Shown here one piece after another: positions 38,881 to 48,422 of a stretch of 64,000 nucleotides of DNA (position 1 is the first letter of the stretch; the number at the start of each line of letters is the position of its first letter). The translations under genes were made by a program, and so were the position numbers. This DNA comes from Sphingobacteriales bacterium. GTDB lineage: Bacteria > Bacteroidota > Bacteroidia > Chitinophagales > UBA2359. A model generated the notes under the pieces. The model ran no database searches. It was not told where the DNA came from and saw nothing but the letters and a program-made list of their open reading frames with translations. The stretch covers positions 782,501 through 846,500 of the forward strand of contig JADJJT010000003.1 of assembly GCA_016706405.1 (NCBI GenBank). Direction: 5' to 3'.

Positions 38881-39405
38881 TTATAACAGGCCTCGCGCTT
38901 CGCTTTTTAACTGTTCAATAGCAAACTGATTGGGCATAGCTTGTGGGTTTTGTACATAATGCTCAAGCAAGGCGCGGCAAAGTGCCATGCCGTTGGCCTC
39001 GTTTGGCAGGTTTACGCCAATGCGGTTTATAATGCCAATGGTATCTTCGGTTACGGCGCGTATCATGTTCCAAGCCTCGCTTGACACGTAAAGTTGTTGT
39101 GTAAGGTTATGTTCGTACTCGCTGCGCAATCCGGCAACCAACATCATTTGCATTTCGGGCACGGTGTCTTGCTGGGTTTGCCTCGATACCAAATTAGGTA
39201 TGGTGTTTCGCTCTAAAAATAAAATTAAGCGCTCGTATGCTTGCAGGCGCAGCGGCAAAGTTTGTTGTTTTTGTTGAAGACTTAGCTCAATGGCCTTTTG
39301 TTGCAACTGACTTCTTAAATAAGTTGATAACACCAAATAAGCTGTTACAATTACGGCAATTGCCGGTAAAATAAATTTTATAATGTCAAGAATGGTTTCG
39401 CCCAT
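38881..39405 (-). CDS. Membrane-anchored Bacteroidota protein (DUF7935-like)
   Basis: I use the ATG at 39405 (MGETILDIIKFILPAIAVIV), giving 174 residues. One N-terminal transmembrane helix is followed by a long coiled coil (LRSQLQQKAIELSLQQKQQ) and the phrase LRLQAYERLILFLERNTIPN, which I recall from a conserved Bacteroidota family of this size, recently numbered DUF7935. The rest is helical, with HNLTQQLYVSSEAWNMIRAV. Function unknown. It lies 71 bases after the TPR lipoprotein gene on the same strand. Confidence 0.7.
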   Translation of the reverse strand: MGETILDIIKFILPAIAVIVTAYLVLSTYLRSQLQQKAIELSLQQKQQTLPLRLQAYERLILFLERNTIPNLVSRQTQQDTVPEMQMMLVAGLRSEYEHNLTQQLYVSSEAWNMIRAVTEDTIGIINRIGVNLPNEANGMALCRALLEHYVQNPQAMPNQFAIEQLKSEARGLL

Positions 39406-39476
39406 ACAAATAAGTATTAAAAATGTTATCAACAATATTTAGAGGCGTAAAATTAACGCCCAAATAAATAATATTT

Positions 39477-40811
39477 TTATTGTTCATGTAGTTTAAAAGT
39501 GCCAACAGGTTTTTGCAAGACTTGCCGCACCGAGTCGGGTATTGGGTGTTCTTTTTCCCAGTTTAAATACGGCGTTGAAGTAAAAAAGGCATCGTAGCCA
39601 TCGGCAAGTAAAAACTCGGCAGGGTTAATATTAAACTGGGTTTGCATTGGGGCAAATAAATTTACTGTTTGCTCAAATTGTTTTTGACGCAGGCGCAGTT
39701 CAATTAAATCCCACCATGGTTCTTCGTTATCGGGTTCTTGTGCTATAGCTTTTGTTAATAGGCTGTCGGCAATAGTATAATTATTTTGTTTGGTGTATAT
39801 AGTTGCGCGTAAAATATTTAAGTAAGGGTCGTTTCCAATTTTTGCTTCAATATTATCAATGGCGGTTAGCTGTGTTTTTGACGGTTTGTTTGTTTCAAAA
39901 TAATAGTCGAGCACCACTAAATCCACAATTGGGTCATCCGGAAAAATTTGATTAAATTTAACAATAGTTTCGTTTAATTGTTTACCGCCTAAATACTGAG
40001 CAGCACTTAACTCCATCAAAAGTACCAATTTATCGTTGCGCAACGGTTGCGGTAAATCGTTTAGGTTTTTAAGGGCTATGGTTTGCTGTTTCTTTTTGTT
40101 GGGTTTATATTTGTTTTCGTTTAACGATTTTTCAATCAGGGCAATTTGAGGTTGATATTGTAGCCATTGTTTTTCAAAATCGGTCATTTGATTTTCAATA
40201 GTCGAGTCTAAATGTTCGGTTAATCCGGATAAATATAAGCGCAAAATAAGGTCGCTAAAAGCTACGCCACCTCGTACAATCGTAAAATCAGAAATAATGA
40301 TACTATCCTTGTTTTGCTTTTTTTGAAGGCTAAAAATATGATAATCTAAACCAGCGGCGTTCACCATCCGGAAAAGTGCTTTTGCACCCGTTGTATTTTT
40401 TGGTGCAGCGGTATCAATTTTAACCCACAACAATTTATAATAACCTTCCATGCCCATAGCGCTTACAATTTGTTCGCCCACGGCTATTTGCTCTTTCATT
40501 CCCGCCATAAAACCGGCCTGAAAATCGTGTGGGGCCGAAAAACGCGAAATAGTGGGCGAAATAAGGCTGTCTAACAAAAAGTGGTCGTTGAAAAAGCTTG
40601 GGTCGCCTTGGTTTAGGCTAAGTTCAATTTGTCGGGCAAATGTATCAAAAAGGGCAATATCGGGCTGTTGGGTTGCATCTCTTGTTTCGTTCGTTTTTGG
40701 TTTGCAATTTGTTATGTTAACAAGAATAAATGCTATTAAAATAGGCCAAAACAGCCTAAAACAATTAAAATGGCAATAAAACTTGTTAGAAAAAAAAAGG
40801 TGGTTTTTCAA
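39477..40811 (-). CDS. TPR-containing lipoprotein, unknown function
   Basis: This 444-residue protein has a hydrophobic segment ending VNITNC, a plausible lipobox about 36 residues in; the true start may be a downstream codon. The middle part (about 50-230) contains helices and a small alpha-beta region with DFTIVRGGVAFSDLILRLYL. The C-terminal part has tetratricopeptide-like repeats (DPIVDLVVLDYYFETNKPSK; DPYLNILRATIYTKQNNYTI; NEEPWWDLIELRLRQKQFEQ). It probably acts as a membrane-tethered scaffold. No catalytic motif. Same strand as the DUF7935-like gene. Confidence 0.78.
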   Translation of the reverse strand: MKNHLFFSNKFYCHFNCFRLFWPILIAFILVNITNCKPKTNETRDATQQPDIALFDTFARQIELSLNQGDPSFFNDHFLLDSLISPTISRFSAPHDFQAGFMAGMKEQIAVGEQIVSAMGMEGYYKLLWVKIDTAAPKNTTGAKALFRMVNAAGLDYHIFSLQKKQNKDSIIISDFTIVRGGVAFSDLILRLYLSGLTEHLDSTIENQMTDFEKQWLQYQPQIALIEKSLNENKYKPNKKKQQTIALKNLNDLPQPLRNDKLVLLMELSAAQYLGGKQLNETIVKFNQIFPDDPIVDLVVLDYYFETNKPSKTQLTAIDNIEAKIGNDPYLNILRATIYTKQNNYTIADSLLTKAIAQEPDNEEPWWDLIELRLRQKQFEQTVNLFAPMQTQFNINPAEFLLADGYDAFFTSTPYLNWEKEHPIPDSVRQVLQKPVGTFKLHEQ

Positions 40812-40919
40812 AGCAAAAGAACATTTAAAATGAATTTATTTTCATCCGGAAAGACAAATTGGCGAGCAACACTATATATAATTTGTGTAGTAGCTATATA
40901 TTTGGCGGGGCAAAGGGGG

Positions 40920-41693
40920 TTATTTTCCGGAGAAATTAGCTTTGCGTTTTTCAATAAAGGCGGTTGTTCCTTCTTTAAAGTCTTGGTCGTCAAAACACTC
41001 GCCAAACAAGTACACTTCGGTGGCAAAACCATTAACGCCTTCATCGTAATAAGCATTTACCGCGCTAATAACACGTGCGATGGCTCGCGGTGCTTTGGTA
41101 GCAATTTTTTGTAGCAGTTCGTAGCATTTTGGCAGCAGTTGGTCGGGTTCAACTACATAATTTACTAGTCCTAACTGTAAGGCTTCGTCTGCTTTTATAG
41201 GTTCGGCAGTCATAATTAGCTCTAAGGCTTTGGCGCGGCCAATTAATTGCGGTAGCCGTTGTGTTCCGCCGTATCCGGGTATAAGGCCCAAGTTTACTTC
41301 GGGCTGCCCAAACCGGGCGTTAGTGGCTGCTACTCTTAAATGGCAGGCCATTGCCAACTCGCATCCACCGCCAAGGGCAAAGCCATTAACGGCTGCAATT
41401 ATGGGTTTGGGGTAGGTTTCAATGGCTCTAAACATGGGCATTCCTTTTGCGGCCATTTGCCTGCCTTCGTCGCTGTTGTACTGCGCAAACTCGGCAATAT
41501 CGGCACCGGCGGCAAAGGCTTTACTTCCGGATCCGGTAATAATTAGGCCAAATATACTTGAATCGTCTCTATATTGTTGAAGTACTTCTTCAAATTCGGC
41601 AATTAAAGCGGTGTTTAAGGCGTTCAGTTTGGATTCGCGGTTAATGGTTATTTGCAAAATACCGTTTTGGGCTTGTAAAAGTAACTGGCTCAT
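40920..41693 (-). CDS. Enoyl-CoA hydratase/isomerase family protein
   Basis: This 257-residue crotonase-fold protein is full length. The oxyanion loops are AFAAGADIAEF and the Gly-rich GFALGGGCELAMACHLRVAA. The two catalytic glutamates are both present, E112 (GGCELAM) and E132 (FGQPEVNLGLIPGYGGTQRL), as in true enoyl-CoA hydratases that hydrate trans-2-enoyl-CoA. No other beta-oxidation gene is nearby, so the pathway (fatty acid, butanoyl or amino-acid breakdown) is not known. Cytoplasmic; monocistronic. Confidence 0.94.
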   Translation of the reverse strand: MSQLLLQAQNGILQITINRESKLNALNTALIAEFEEVLQQYRDDSSIFGLIITGSGSKAFAAGADIAEFAQYNSDEGRQMAAKGMPMFRAIETYPKPIIAAVNGFALGGGCELAMACHLRVAATNARFGQPEVNLGLIPGYGGTQRLPQLIGRAKALELIMTAEPIKADEALQLGLVNYVVEPDQLLPKCYELLQKIATKAPRAIARVISAVNAYYDEGVNGFATEVYLFGECFDDQDFKEGTTAFIEKRKANFSGK

Positions 41694-41910
41694 TTATTTT
41701 TTTCGGTTTAACTGTGTTAAGTTAAGTTTATTCTATTATTGGCAATTTTAGCAGATTATGCGGCAATACAAGCAAAACCAATAATAAAACTTCCGGCAAA
41801 AATACCATTTTAATTCGGTTTTACCTCCAGAAATGTAACGAGGGAAGAACGAAGAACTCAATTCAACTACAAAGCAAGTTTGTTACTTCAAAAGTAGAGG
41901 TTAAAAAATA

Positions 41911-41946
41911 AAAAGAGACGCAATAGCAACTATCGCGTCTCTTTTT
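41911..41946 (-). terminator. Strong terminator of the second propeller gene
   Basis: AAAAGAGACGC (41911-41921) pairs perfectly with GCGTCTCTTTT (41935-41945), with an inner ATAG/CTAT pairing. On the minus strand it runs into a T-rich tract. It lies 48 bases beyond the propeller stop at 41994 and could also act on + strand transcription. Confidence 0.85.
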
Positions 41947-41993
41947 ATCAATTAACTAAGTTTTGGCTCAAGCTACCAATTATATTAAATATC

Positions 41994-44870
41994 TTATTGT
42001 ATTATTAATTGGCGGGTAATATTGCCTTTGGGTGTGCTGGTTACAACCAAATAATTTCCGGCGGGTAAGCCCTTGCGGTTAATGGTTATTTGGTGGTTTC
42101 CGGGGTTTAATTGGTTCGATAGTGTTTGCACAAAAGTGCCTTTAACATCGTAGAGTGCAATTTTTTCAATCCTTTCGTCGGGGGTGGTAATGGTAAGCGT
42201 AGCTGCTTGGCTCATTGGGTTAGGCGCTAAGGTAATATTTGCAGTTGTGCTAGGGACATTTTCAACGCCATCAATAGTAGTGGGCATACTTACATCGCAA
42301 AACGATGAGGTAAGCGAGGTGCTGCGGTATATGCCTTTACCGTGCGTGCCGGCATAGGTAACATAACAACTTGCCGAGGCAAATTTTATATCTTTGGTAT
42401 CGCTAAGCGTTGTTTCTTGTTTTACCGAATAAACGGGTGTATTGCCTATTTGTTTCGATTGCCACGACCAAGTCGCAGTAGTTCCGGATATTTCACCTGC
42501 CCAAACGCCACGGTCGTTACCTAAAATAATTTTTTTGCTATTACTGCGATCTATTACAATATCATATACCGGCATTTTAGGCAATTCGCCTTGTATGCTG
42601 GCAAAAACTGGGCTGCTGGCATCAGAGTTCGTTGAGCGCAAAACATAATCATTATTGCCGTAGTTTCCTAAGCTAACTACTACTTCTTTGGGGTTTGATT
42701 GGCTAATGCTAATGGCGGTAATATAACGCCCTTCTGAACCGGCCGGTGCAACATCTTTTAAGTTAAATATTTTGTATTCGGTAATACCAGTTGGATTTAC
42801 TTTTTTAAATACTTTGTTGTGGATAGCATTTAAATCGAGGGTGTTAAAATTGTTAAACCGGATAAGTTTGCCATCGGCGGTACCTGCATAAATTAAATTG
42901 CCATCTTTTGACGAAGCAATGGCGGTAATTTCGCTGGGGCTTGCCGTAGCAATATTATACCATTTTGGTGTTTTGCTAAATACCAAAGGTTCGTCGGTAA
43001 CCCATAAGTCGCCGCTTCCTTGCCCTTGACCTGTTCCTACAAAAAAGCGAGATTTTACAACAGGGTCATTAGGAGTTATAAATAAAGATTGAACATAGGC
43101 GTCAAAATCTTCCCACAACATAAAAGGAATTATAAAACCACCTCCGCCGTCTAATTTATCATCTCCATTGCAAGACCCATCTGAACTTAGTGGTTCGCAG
43201 TCAATTCGTTCATCAAAAAAGGTGCTAAAAGATTGGCCATGGTTTGATGATCTATAAAATTTTTCTTCCGGATTGGCTGCAAACATGGTTCCGGACCTAA
43301 GTTTTGACATTTCGGCGTTACCTCCATCTCCACCTATTAATTCATCTGCATCAAATTTTGAGTTGTTAAAAAAGTTAATGTACTGCGTGCCGTTATCTTG
43401 AGTACCGCCTAATATTGCACCGTGCAACGAGCCGGCAATACCGTAAAATTGTGTGATGCGAAGGTTTTTATTTAATGGTTTAAAATTGGGGAATTTAGCA
43501 TTGGCATTGCCCGACCAAAATATGCCACCATCGCAAACAATATACATTTGATTAGGGTCTGTTGGATGAAAAACAATATCGTGTTTGTCGGCATGAACAT
43601 ATTTATTGTTTTGTGGGCTGTCGAAGGTGTTATCAACTTGCAGCCAGCCATCGCCATCAGTCCAAGTCCATAAAGTAATACCCCCTACAAAAATGCGGTT
43701 AGGGTTGGCGGGGTCAACGGCGAAAGCTAAATCGTAGCTACCCTGGCATTGAACTGAGTTATCAAAAGGATCAAAAAAATCTCCTCCTCCGGCGCCAATT
43801 TCAACCCAAAGTTTACCTCCATCTTCTGAGCGATACACTCCTTGCAAACAACTGCTATTAGCATTAATAAAAATAGAATAAATAATATTATTGTTAGAAG
43901 GTGCCACGGCCATACGTTTGCGGCCACCTGTTGCTAAAAAGTCGCCAGGTAAATTATCCGGAGAGTTTAGCAGTTCAAAGTTTTCACCATCATTGGCGCG
44001 AAAATATCGGTTGCCAATAGCGGCATATACAGTTCCGTTTGCGGCAACTACAACATCCCAGCCAATTTTATCGTTATTGTTAATGCCATTGGGCACTTTC
44101 CAGGTTTGGCCGTCGTCATCGCTATAAAATAACCCCGACCCGCTGCCAGCAGCTTCGTTGTTACCAATGGCTGCATAAATAATATTTTTAGTGGGGTGTG
44201 CGGCTAATTTATTTACCGAAGCCCAGCCAAAGTTAATATTGGGGGTTGCACCGGGGTCGGTACTTGCCAATAGTTCAAATGTTTTGCCGCCATCTTTTGA
44301 CACAATGACACCGCGGCCAGGCGTTCCCCCAGCACCAAATCCAAAATAATAATAAAATCCTTCGCCTGTACCAAAATAAATATAGCCGTTAGTCGCTTGT
44401 ACGCCATACGATATAGCTTTTGAAGGTAAATCGGGGTTTTGCGGGTGCTCAGCCCAGTTTAAACCGCCGTCTGTGCTTGTCCACAACCCACCCGATACCG
44501 AGCCAAGTATCATACTTTTAGGATTGTTCCGGTCAATAACTACCGTACGCGAGCGACCACCTACATTGTTTGGGCCAATAAAATCCCAAGTCATATCAAT
44601 TTCTTTTGCAGGCGCAGTTTGTTGCAGTTTATCGGCTTGTTTTTCAGCCTTATAAACATCGGCAAGGTCAATTTTTCCGGTAATTTGGTTAGCCTTTATA
44701 GCGTAAAAATATTTAGCCGACATTACTCGGCCACCTTCTTTTTCTTCTTCGCCATGCTCACGCTCTTTTTCGGCAACAGATTGGTTCGTTTTTTTTACCA
44801 TCAGTTGCCCCGCATAAAAAGTAGTTGCTATGGCTGTAAAAGCTAAAACAAAAAGTATAATTTTTTTCAT
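41994..44870 (-). CDS. VPS10/BNR-type beta-propeller protein with T9SS sorting domain (paralogue 2)
   Basis: This 958-residue protein starts with a signal-like segment (MKKIILFVLAFTAIATTFYA). It has the same head as the gene at 12582, IGPNNVGGRSRTVVIDRNNP and LGSVSGGLWTSTDGGLNW, then Asp-box-like repeats (SGLFYSDDDGQTWKV; GVYRSEDGGKLWVEIG). The type A T9SS domain occupies the last 85 residues (TLAPNPMSQAATLTITTPDE, then YDVKGTFVQTL and RQLIIQ). It is probably a surface or secreted protein. Binding partner or catalysis unknown. Single gene with its own terminator. Confidence 0.88.
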   Translation of the reverse strand: MKKIILFVLAFTAIATTFYAGQLMVKKTNQSVAEKEREHGEEEKEGGRVMSAKYFYAIKANQITGKIDLADVYKAEKQADKLQQTAPAKEIDMTWDFIGPNNVGGRSRTVVIDRNNPKSMILGSVSGGLWTSTDGGLNWAEHPQNPDLPSKAISYGVQATNGYIYFGTGEGFYYYFGFGAGGTPGRGVIVSKDGGKTFELLASTDPGATPNINFGWASVNKLAAHPTKNIIYAAIGNNEAAGSGSGLFYSDDDGQTWKVPNGINNNDKIGWDVVVAANGTVYAAIGNRYFRANDGENFELLNSPDNLPGDFLATGGRKRMAVAPSNNNIIYSIFINANSSCLQGVYRSEDGGKLWVEIGAGGGDFFDPFDNSVQCQGSYDLAFAVDPANPNRIFVGGITLWTWTDGDGWLQVDNTFDSPQNNKYVHADKHDIVFHPTDPNQMYIVCDGGIFWSGNANAKFPNFKPLNKNLRITQFYGIAGSLHGAILGGTQDNGTQYINFFNNSKFDADELIGGDGGNAEMSKLRSGTMFAANPEEKFYRSSNHGQSFSTFFDERIDCEPLSSDGSCNGDDKLDGGGGFIIPFMLWEDFDAYVQSLFITPNDPVVKSRFFVGTGQGQGSGDLWVTDEPLVFSKTPKWYNIATASPSEITAIASSKDGNLIYAGTADGKLIRFNNFNTLDLNAIHNKVFKKVNPTGITEYKIFNLKDVAPAGSEGRYITAISISQSNPKEVVVSLGNYGNNDYVLRSTNSDASSPVFASIQGELPKMPVYDIVIDRSNSKKIILGNDRGVWAGEISGTTATWSWQSKQIGNTPVYSVKQETTLSDTKDIKFASASCYVTYAGTHGKGIYRSTSLTSSFCDVSMPTTIDGVENVPSTTANITLAPNPMSQAATLTITTPDERIEKIALYDVKGTFVQTLSNQLNPGNHQITINRKGLPAGNYLVVTSTPKGNITRQLIIQ

Positions 44871-45063
44871 TGTGCTGGATATTGAGATTTTTAAATTAAT
44901 TTATCTGTGGTGTTTTGTTTTTTACTAATTCTTACCAAATCGGTTTAAGCCTTTAAATTGGTTGGCGCTGCAAATTTATTGAATTTACTTGTTTTGTGCT
45001 AACATTTATTAACATCCTCAAAATTAGTTTTTTTAAAATTAACTGCTTGATTTGCTGTTACTA

Positions 45064-45939
45064 TTACAAATGTCTTTCGGCATGGTATGAGGAGCGTACT
45101 AAGGGGCCGCTTTCTACAAACGGTAACCCCATTGCCAAACCCATATCGCGGTATTTTGCAAATGTATCGGGGTGAACATAATTATCTATGGGCAAATGGT
45201 TTTTGGTAGGCTGTAAATATTGGCCTATGGTAACTACATCGCAGCCATTTTTGCGCAAGTCTGTTAATATTTCGTAAACTTCTTCTTCGGTTTCGCCAAG
45301 CCCTACCATAAATCCCGATTTGGTTCTGAGGCCATAGTCTTTAATGCGGGCAATTTCTTCGAGGCTGCGCTCGTAGCGGGCTTGTGGGCGCACTAAGCGA
45401 TACAAGCGTTTTACGGTTTCCATATTGTGCGACACCACTTCGGGGCGGGTTTCTAAAACGCGGTAGAGGTTGTCCCATTTACCTTTAAAATCCGGAATTA
45501 AAGTTTCCAAAGTGGTTTGTGGGCTAAGTCGGCGAATTTCGCGGACGGTTTCAGCCCAAATAGTCGAGCCGCCATCGGGTAGCTCATCTCGGTTTACCGA
45601 AGTAATAACACAATGTTTAACCCCCATTAAAGTAACAGCTTCGGCCACGCGGCGGGGTTCGTCGGTATCGTATTCGTTGGGGCGACCAGTTGCAACAGCA
45701 CAAAACGAGCACGAGCGGGTACAAACATTGCCCAATATCATAAAAGTAGCTGTTCCGGCTCCCCAACATTCGCCCATATTAGGGCAGTTACCACTTTCGC
45801 AAATAGTATGTAATTTATGCTCATCAACCAAATTGCGCACCCTTCGATAATTTTCTCCGATAGGTAGTTTTACCCTAAGCCAGTCGGGTTTTCGGGGGCG
45901 TTGTTCGGCAACTTGGTTAACTAAGGTAAGTTCAATCAT
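45064..45939 (-). CDS. lipA: Lipoyl synthase
   Basis: The ATG at 45939 is preferred to a TTG at 45951; the product is 291 residues. It is a radical SAM enzyme inserting two sulfurs into protein-bound octanoyl chains. The auxiliary cluster cysteines C47, C52 and C58 lie in CESGNCPNMGEC, and the radical SAM cysteines C73, C77 and C80 in CTRSCSFC. The conserved C-terminal RSSYHAERH supplies the terminal serine ligand motif. LipB and lipoyl-dependent complexes are not in the window. Monocistronic. Confidence 0.97.
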   Translation of the reverse strand: MIELTLVNQVAEQRPRKPDWLRVKLPIGENYRRVRNLVDEHKLHTICESGNCPNMGECWGAGTATFMILGNVCTRSCSFCAVATGRPNEYDTDEPRRVAEAVTLMGVKHCVITSVNRDELPDGGSTIWAETVREIRRLSPQTTLETLIPDFKGKWDNLYRVLETRPEVVSHNMETVKRLYRLVRPQARYERSLEEIARIKDYGLRTKSGFMVGLGETEEEVYEILTDLRKNGCDVVTIGQYLQPTKNHLPIDNYVHPDTFAKYRDMGLAMGLPFVESGPLVRSSYHAERHL

Positions 45940-46317
45940 ATAACTAAACAATATAAAAATTGTAATTCAACGCTAAAATTACGACTTTTGCGGCAAGTTT
46001 TAATAGTTTTATGCGTCAAATGGTTGAGGCACGGCAATATTTAGCAAAATTAAGCGAAATAGACCGTCATAAAAAATACAAAAATCAAAGTTTGCCGGCT
46101 TAAACTATAGCCCTAAAACGAGCTACAGCCCTTTATTTACAAAGGTTTCCGGATAAAAAGTATCGCGCTATATTCTGCTCTGACAAATTGGTGTACTTCG
46201 GTAGCACAAAATTGGGCTACTTGCTTAGTATTTTATTTGGCGGCGTATATTTGTGTTCTTTTTAAACGAGTTTGCTTGTTTTATTTTATCAACATTAAGT
46301 AAATATCAATTAATATA
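45940..46317. other. Intergenic region between divergent lipA and phoX-like genes
   Basis: No gene is firmly supported. A 30-codon frame at 46011-46103 (MRQMVEARQYLAKLSEIDRH start) is possible but lacks any support. TCCGGA occurs near 46148. TATATTTG at 46246-46253 matches the -7 consensus for the rightward gene, but no matching -33 TTTG lies at the normal spacing. Confidence 0.4.
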
Positions 46318-47892
46318 ATGCACCGCCGTAAATTTTTACAATTTTTAGGAGGCCTTGGCCTAACTGCTACTTTTTCGGGGTATGGGTGTGTTTACACCTA
46401 TAAAACTGCCAAGCAACAGCATATCTCTAAACTGTCGCAAATTGAATATACAGGCATTGCCCCTAACAGTTTGGACGATGTTGTGCTTAGTCCTGAATTA
46501 AAATACGATTTGCTGATTAGTTGGAATGACCCTATCTCAAAAGCCGATAAATTTGGCTTCGACAATGACTATTTATGTATCTTTAAAATAAATGATGCTG
46601 CCAACGATTTATTACTTTGGGTAAACCACGAGTATTGCGACCGTTTTATTATGAAAACTCAAGCTGCCACTAAACTTGATATTGAACAAGAAATGTACGC
46701 TGTTGGGGGTACAATTATCCGGATTAAACAAAATCCGGAATCTAAAAAATGGTCGCTTGTAAAAAACGATGCCTATAACCGGCGAATTACCGCTTTAACG
46801 CCCATCCCATTTGCCGATAATATTGCAATTAAAGGCAACAAAACAGCCATTGGTACTTTGGCAAACTGTGCCGGCGGCAAAACACCTTGGAACACCTTAC
46901 TTACCTGCGAAGAAAATTATTATCTTTTTGTTGGCGAAACCAACTATACTACCCAACCCGCAACACATATTGATAGCGATTTAGGTTGGGAAAAATTTTA
47001 CCCCGCACACCTACCCGAACATTATGGCTGGGTGGTTGAAATTGACCCCTACACAGGAAAGGCACAAAAACATACCGCTATGGGGCGTTTTGCCCACGAA
47101 TGTGCTACCACCGTTTTAACCAAAGATGGCCGTTGCGTGGTATATACCGGAGATGATAATTATTTTGAATGTTTGTACAAATTTATTGCCGACAAACCCG
47201 GCTCGCTGGCAACCGGCACTTTATATGTTGCCAACTTAGAAAAAGGAGAATGGATTCCGTTGGACTATAAAAATAATCCTGATTTACGCGCAAAATTTAA
47301 AACCAAACTCGACATGTTGGTGCGTACCCGCGAGGCCGCGCATTTGGTAGGTGGCTCAAAACTTGACCGCCCCGAAGATATTGAAATTCACCCCTTTACT
47401 AACGAGGTTTTTGTTTCTTTAACCAATAACTCCAAAAATAATAATTACCACGGTGCTATTTTAAAAATTGTTGAACAAAATAATGACCATGCAGCATTAC
47501 ACTTTAAACACGAATATTTTTTAACCGGAGGTGAAGAAACGGGGTTTTCAAGTCCGGATAATTTAATTTTTGACGACCATGGCAATTTATGGTTTACCTC
47601 TGATATTAGTGGTTCGGCCATGAAAAATAGCGAATATTTGCCGTTTAAAAATAACGGACTTTTTATGGTTCCTGCCTCCGGAAAAAATGCCGGAAAAGTA
47701 CTACAAATTGCTTCGGCACCTAATAACGCCGAGTTTACCGGCCCTATGTTTTCGCCTAATTACGATACATTGTTTTTAAGTGTACAACACCCCGGCGAAA
47801 ATGCCAACACCCAAACCGGCTATCTAAGCCATTGGCCGCGGGGCAAATCTGCCGCCCCAAAGCCCAGCGTTATTGCTATTTCTTTGGTATAA
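46318..47892 (+). CDS. PhoX/DUF839 family alkaline phosphatase-like protein
   Basis: This 524-residue protein begins MHRRKFLQFLGGLGLTATFS, a twin-arginine signal with a nearby Cys that could also be a lipobox. The body matches PhoX, the Ca/Fe-dependent monomeric alkaline phosphatase: GNCAGGKTPWNTLLTCEENY (read TLANCAGGKTPWN) and GRFAHECATTVLTKDGRCVV, then SKLDRPEDIEIHP and LWFTSDISGS. Tat export implies folding with cofactors in the cytoplasm. It would release phosphate from organic esters in the periplasm. It is one of two phosphatase types in the window (the other is PhoD-like). Confidence 0.88.
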   Translation: MHRRKFLQFLGGLGLTATFSGYGCVYTYKTAKQQHISKLSQIEYTGIAPNSLDDVVLSPELKYDLLISWNDPISKADKFGFDNDYLCIFKINDAANDLLLWVNHEYCDRFIMKTQAATKLDIEQEMYAVGGTIIRIKQNPESKKWSLVKNDAYNRRITALTPIPFADNIAIKGNKTAIGTLANCAGGKTPWNTLLTCEENYYLFVGETNYTTQPATHIDSDLGWEKFYPAHLPEHYGWVVEIDPYTGKAQKHTAMGRFAHECATTVLTKDGRCVVYTGDDNYFECLYKFIADKPGSLATGTLYVANLEKGEWIPLDYKNNPDLRAKFKTKLDMLVRTREAAHLVGGSKLDRPEDIEIHPFTNEVFVSLTNNSKNNNYHGAILKIVEQNNDHAALHFKHEYFLTGGEETGFSSPDNLIFDDHGNLWFTSDISGSAMKNSEYLPFKNNGLFMVPASGKNAGKVLQIASAPNNAEFTGPMFSPNYDTLFLSVQHPGENANTQTGYLSHWPRGKSAAPKPSVIAISLV

Positions 47893-47932
47893 TCAAACCA
47901 ATTAAACCATTAATTAGACGAAATAGTTTATT

Positions 47933-48178
47933 TTATTCGGCAGGCTTATTTTGCGTAAAAATGGCAACAATTTGTAGGCCAAAACCAACTAAAATTAAAA
48001 ACGGAGCAATTAAAGTGCGTTGGGTGCCATACAAAGTGGCTTCGGGATAGGTTTTAGTTAAGTCGGGGGCATTGCCACCACCCAGCATTAGCACCATACC
48101 TATAACAATACAAACAAGTCCGGCCAAAACGAAGGTAAAGTTTTTTTTCCCGAACAATAATTGAGGTTTGTTATCCAT
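47933..48178 (-). CDS. DUF3098 small membrane protein
   Basis: This 81-residue protein has two transmembrane helices (about residues 15-33 and 57-75). It begins MDNKPQLLFGKKNFTFVLAG and contains YPEATLYGTQRTLIAPFLIL, both typical of DUF3098 proteins found across Bacteroidota, often near cell-division or undecaprenyl genes. Function unknown. It converges on the phosphatase gene, 40 bases away, and no terminator is evident between them. Confidence 0.88.
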   Translation of the reverse strand: MDNKPQLLFGKKNFTFVLAGLVCIVIGMVLMLGGGNAPDLTKTYPEATLYGTQRTLIAPFLILVGFGLQIVAIFTQNKPAE

Positions 48179-48422
48179 AACTATTAGATAATATTTTTGT
48201 TTTCCGTAGGTAATTGTACTCTTAATTAATTAATTAAGCCGCTAAGGTACAAAAAATAAGTGTTTATAGTTTATTCGCTGGTAATTTAACATAAAATAAA
48301 GCGCAAAAGAGTTATCCAAGAACTGCACACCCCAATAAGGTCAAATTTTACTCCTATTTTTGTGCCTTCGTCTTTTACTTTACAATATCTGGTAAACATT
48401 TTATTAACTTTTACACAAACCT

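Noticed and set aside
46011..46103. 30-codon + strand frame upstream of the PhoX-like gene
   Set aside because: Too short and without recognisable features; kept only as a possibility in the intergenic note.
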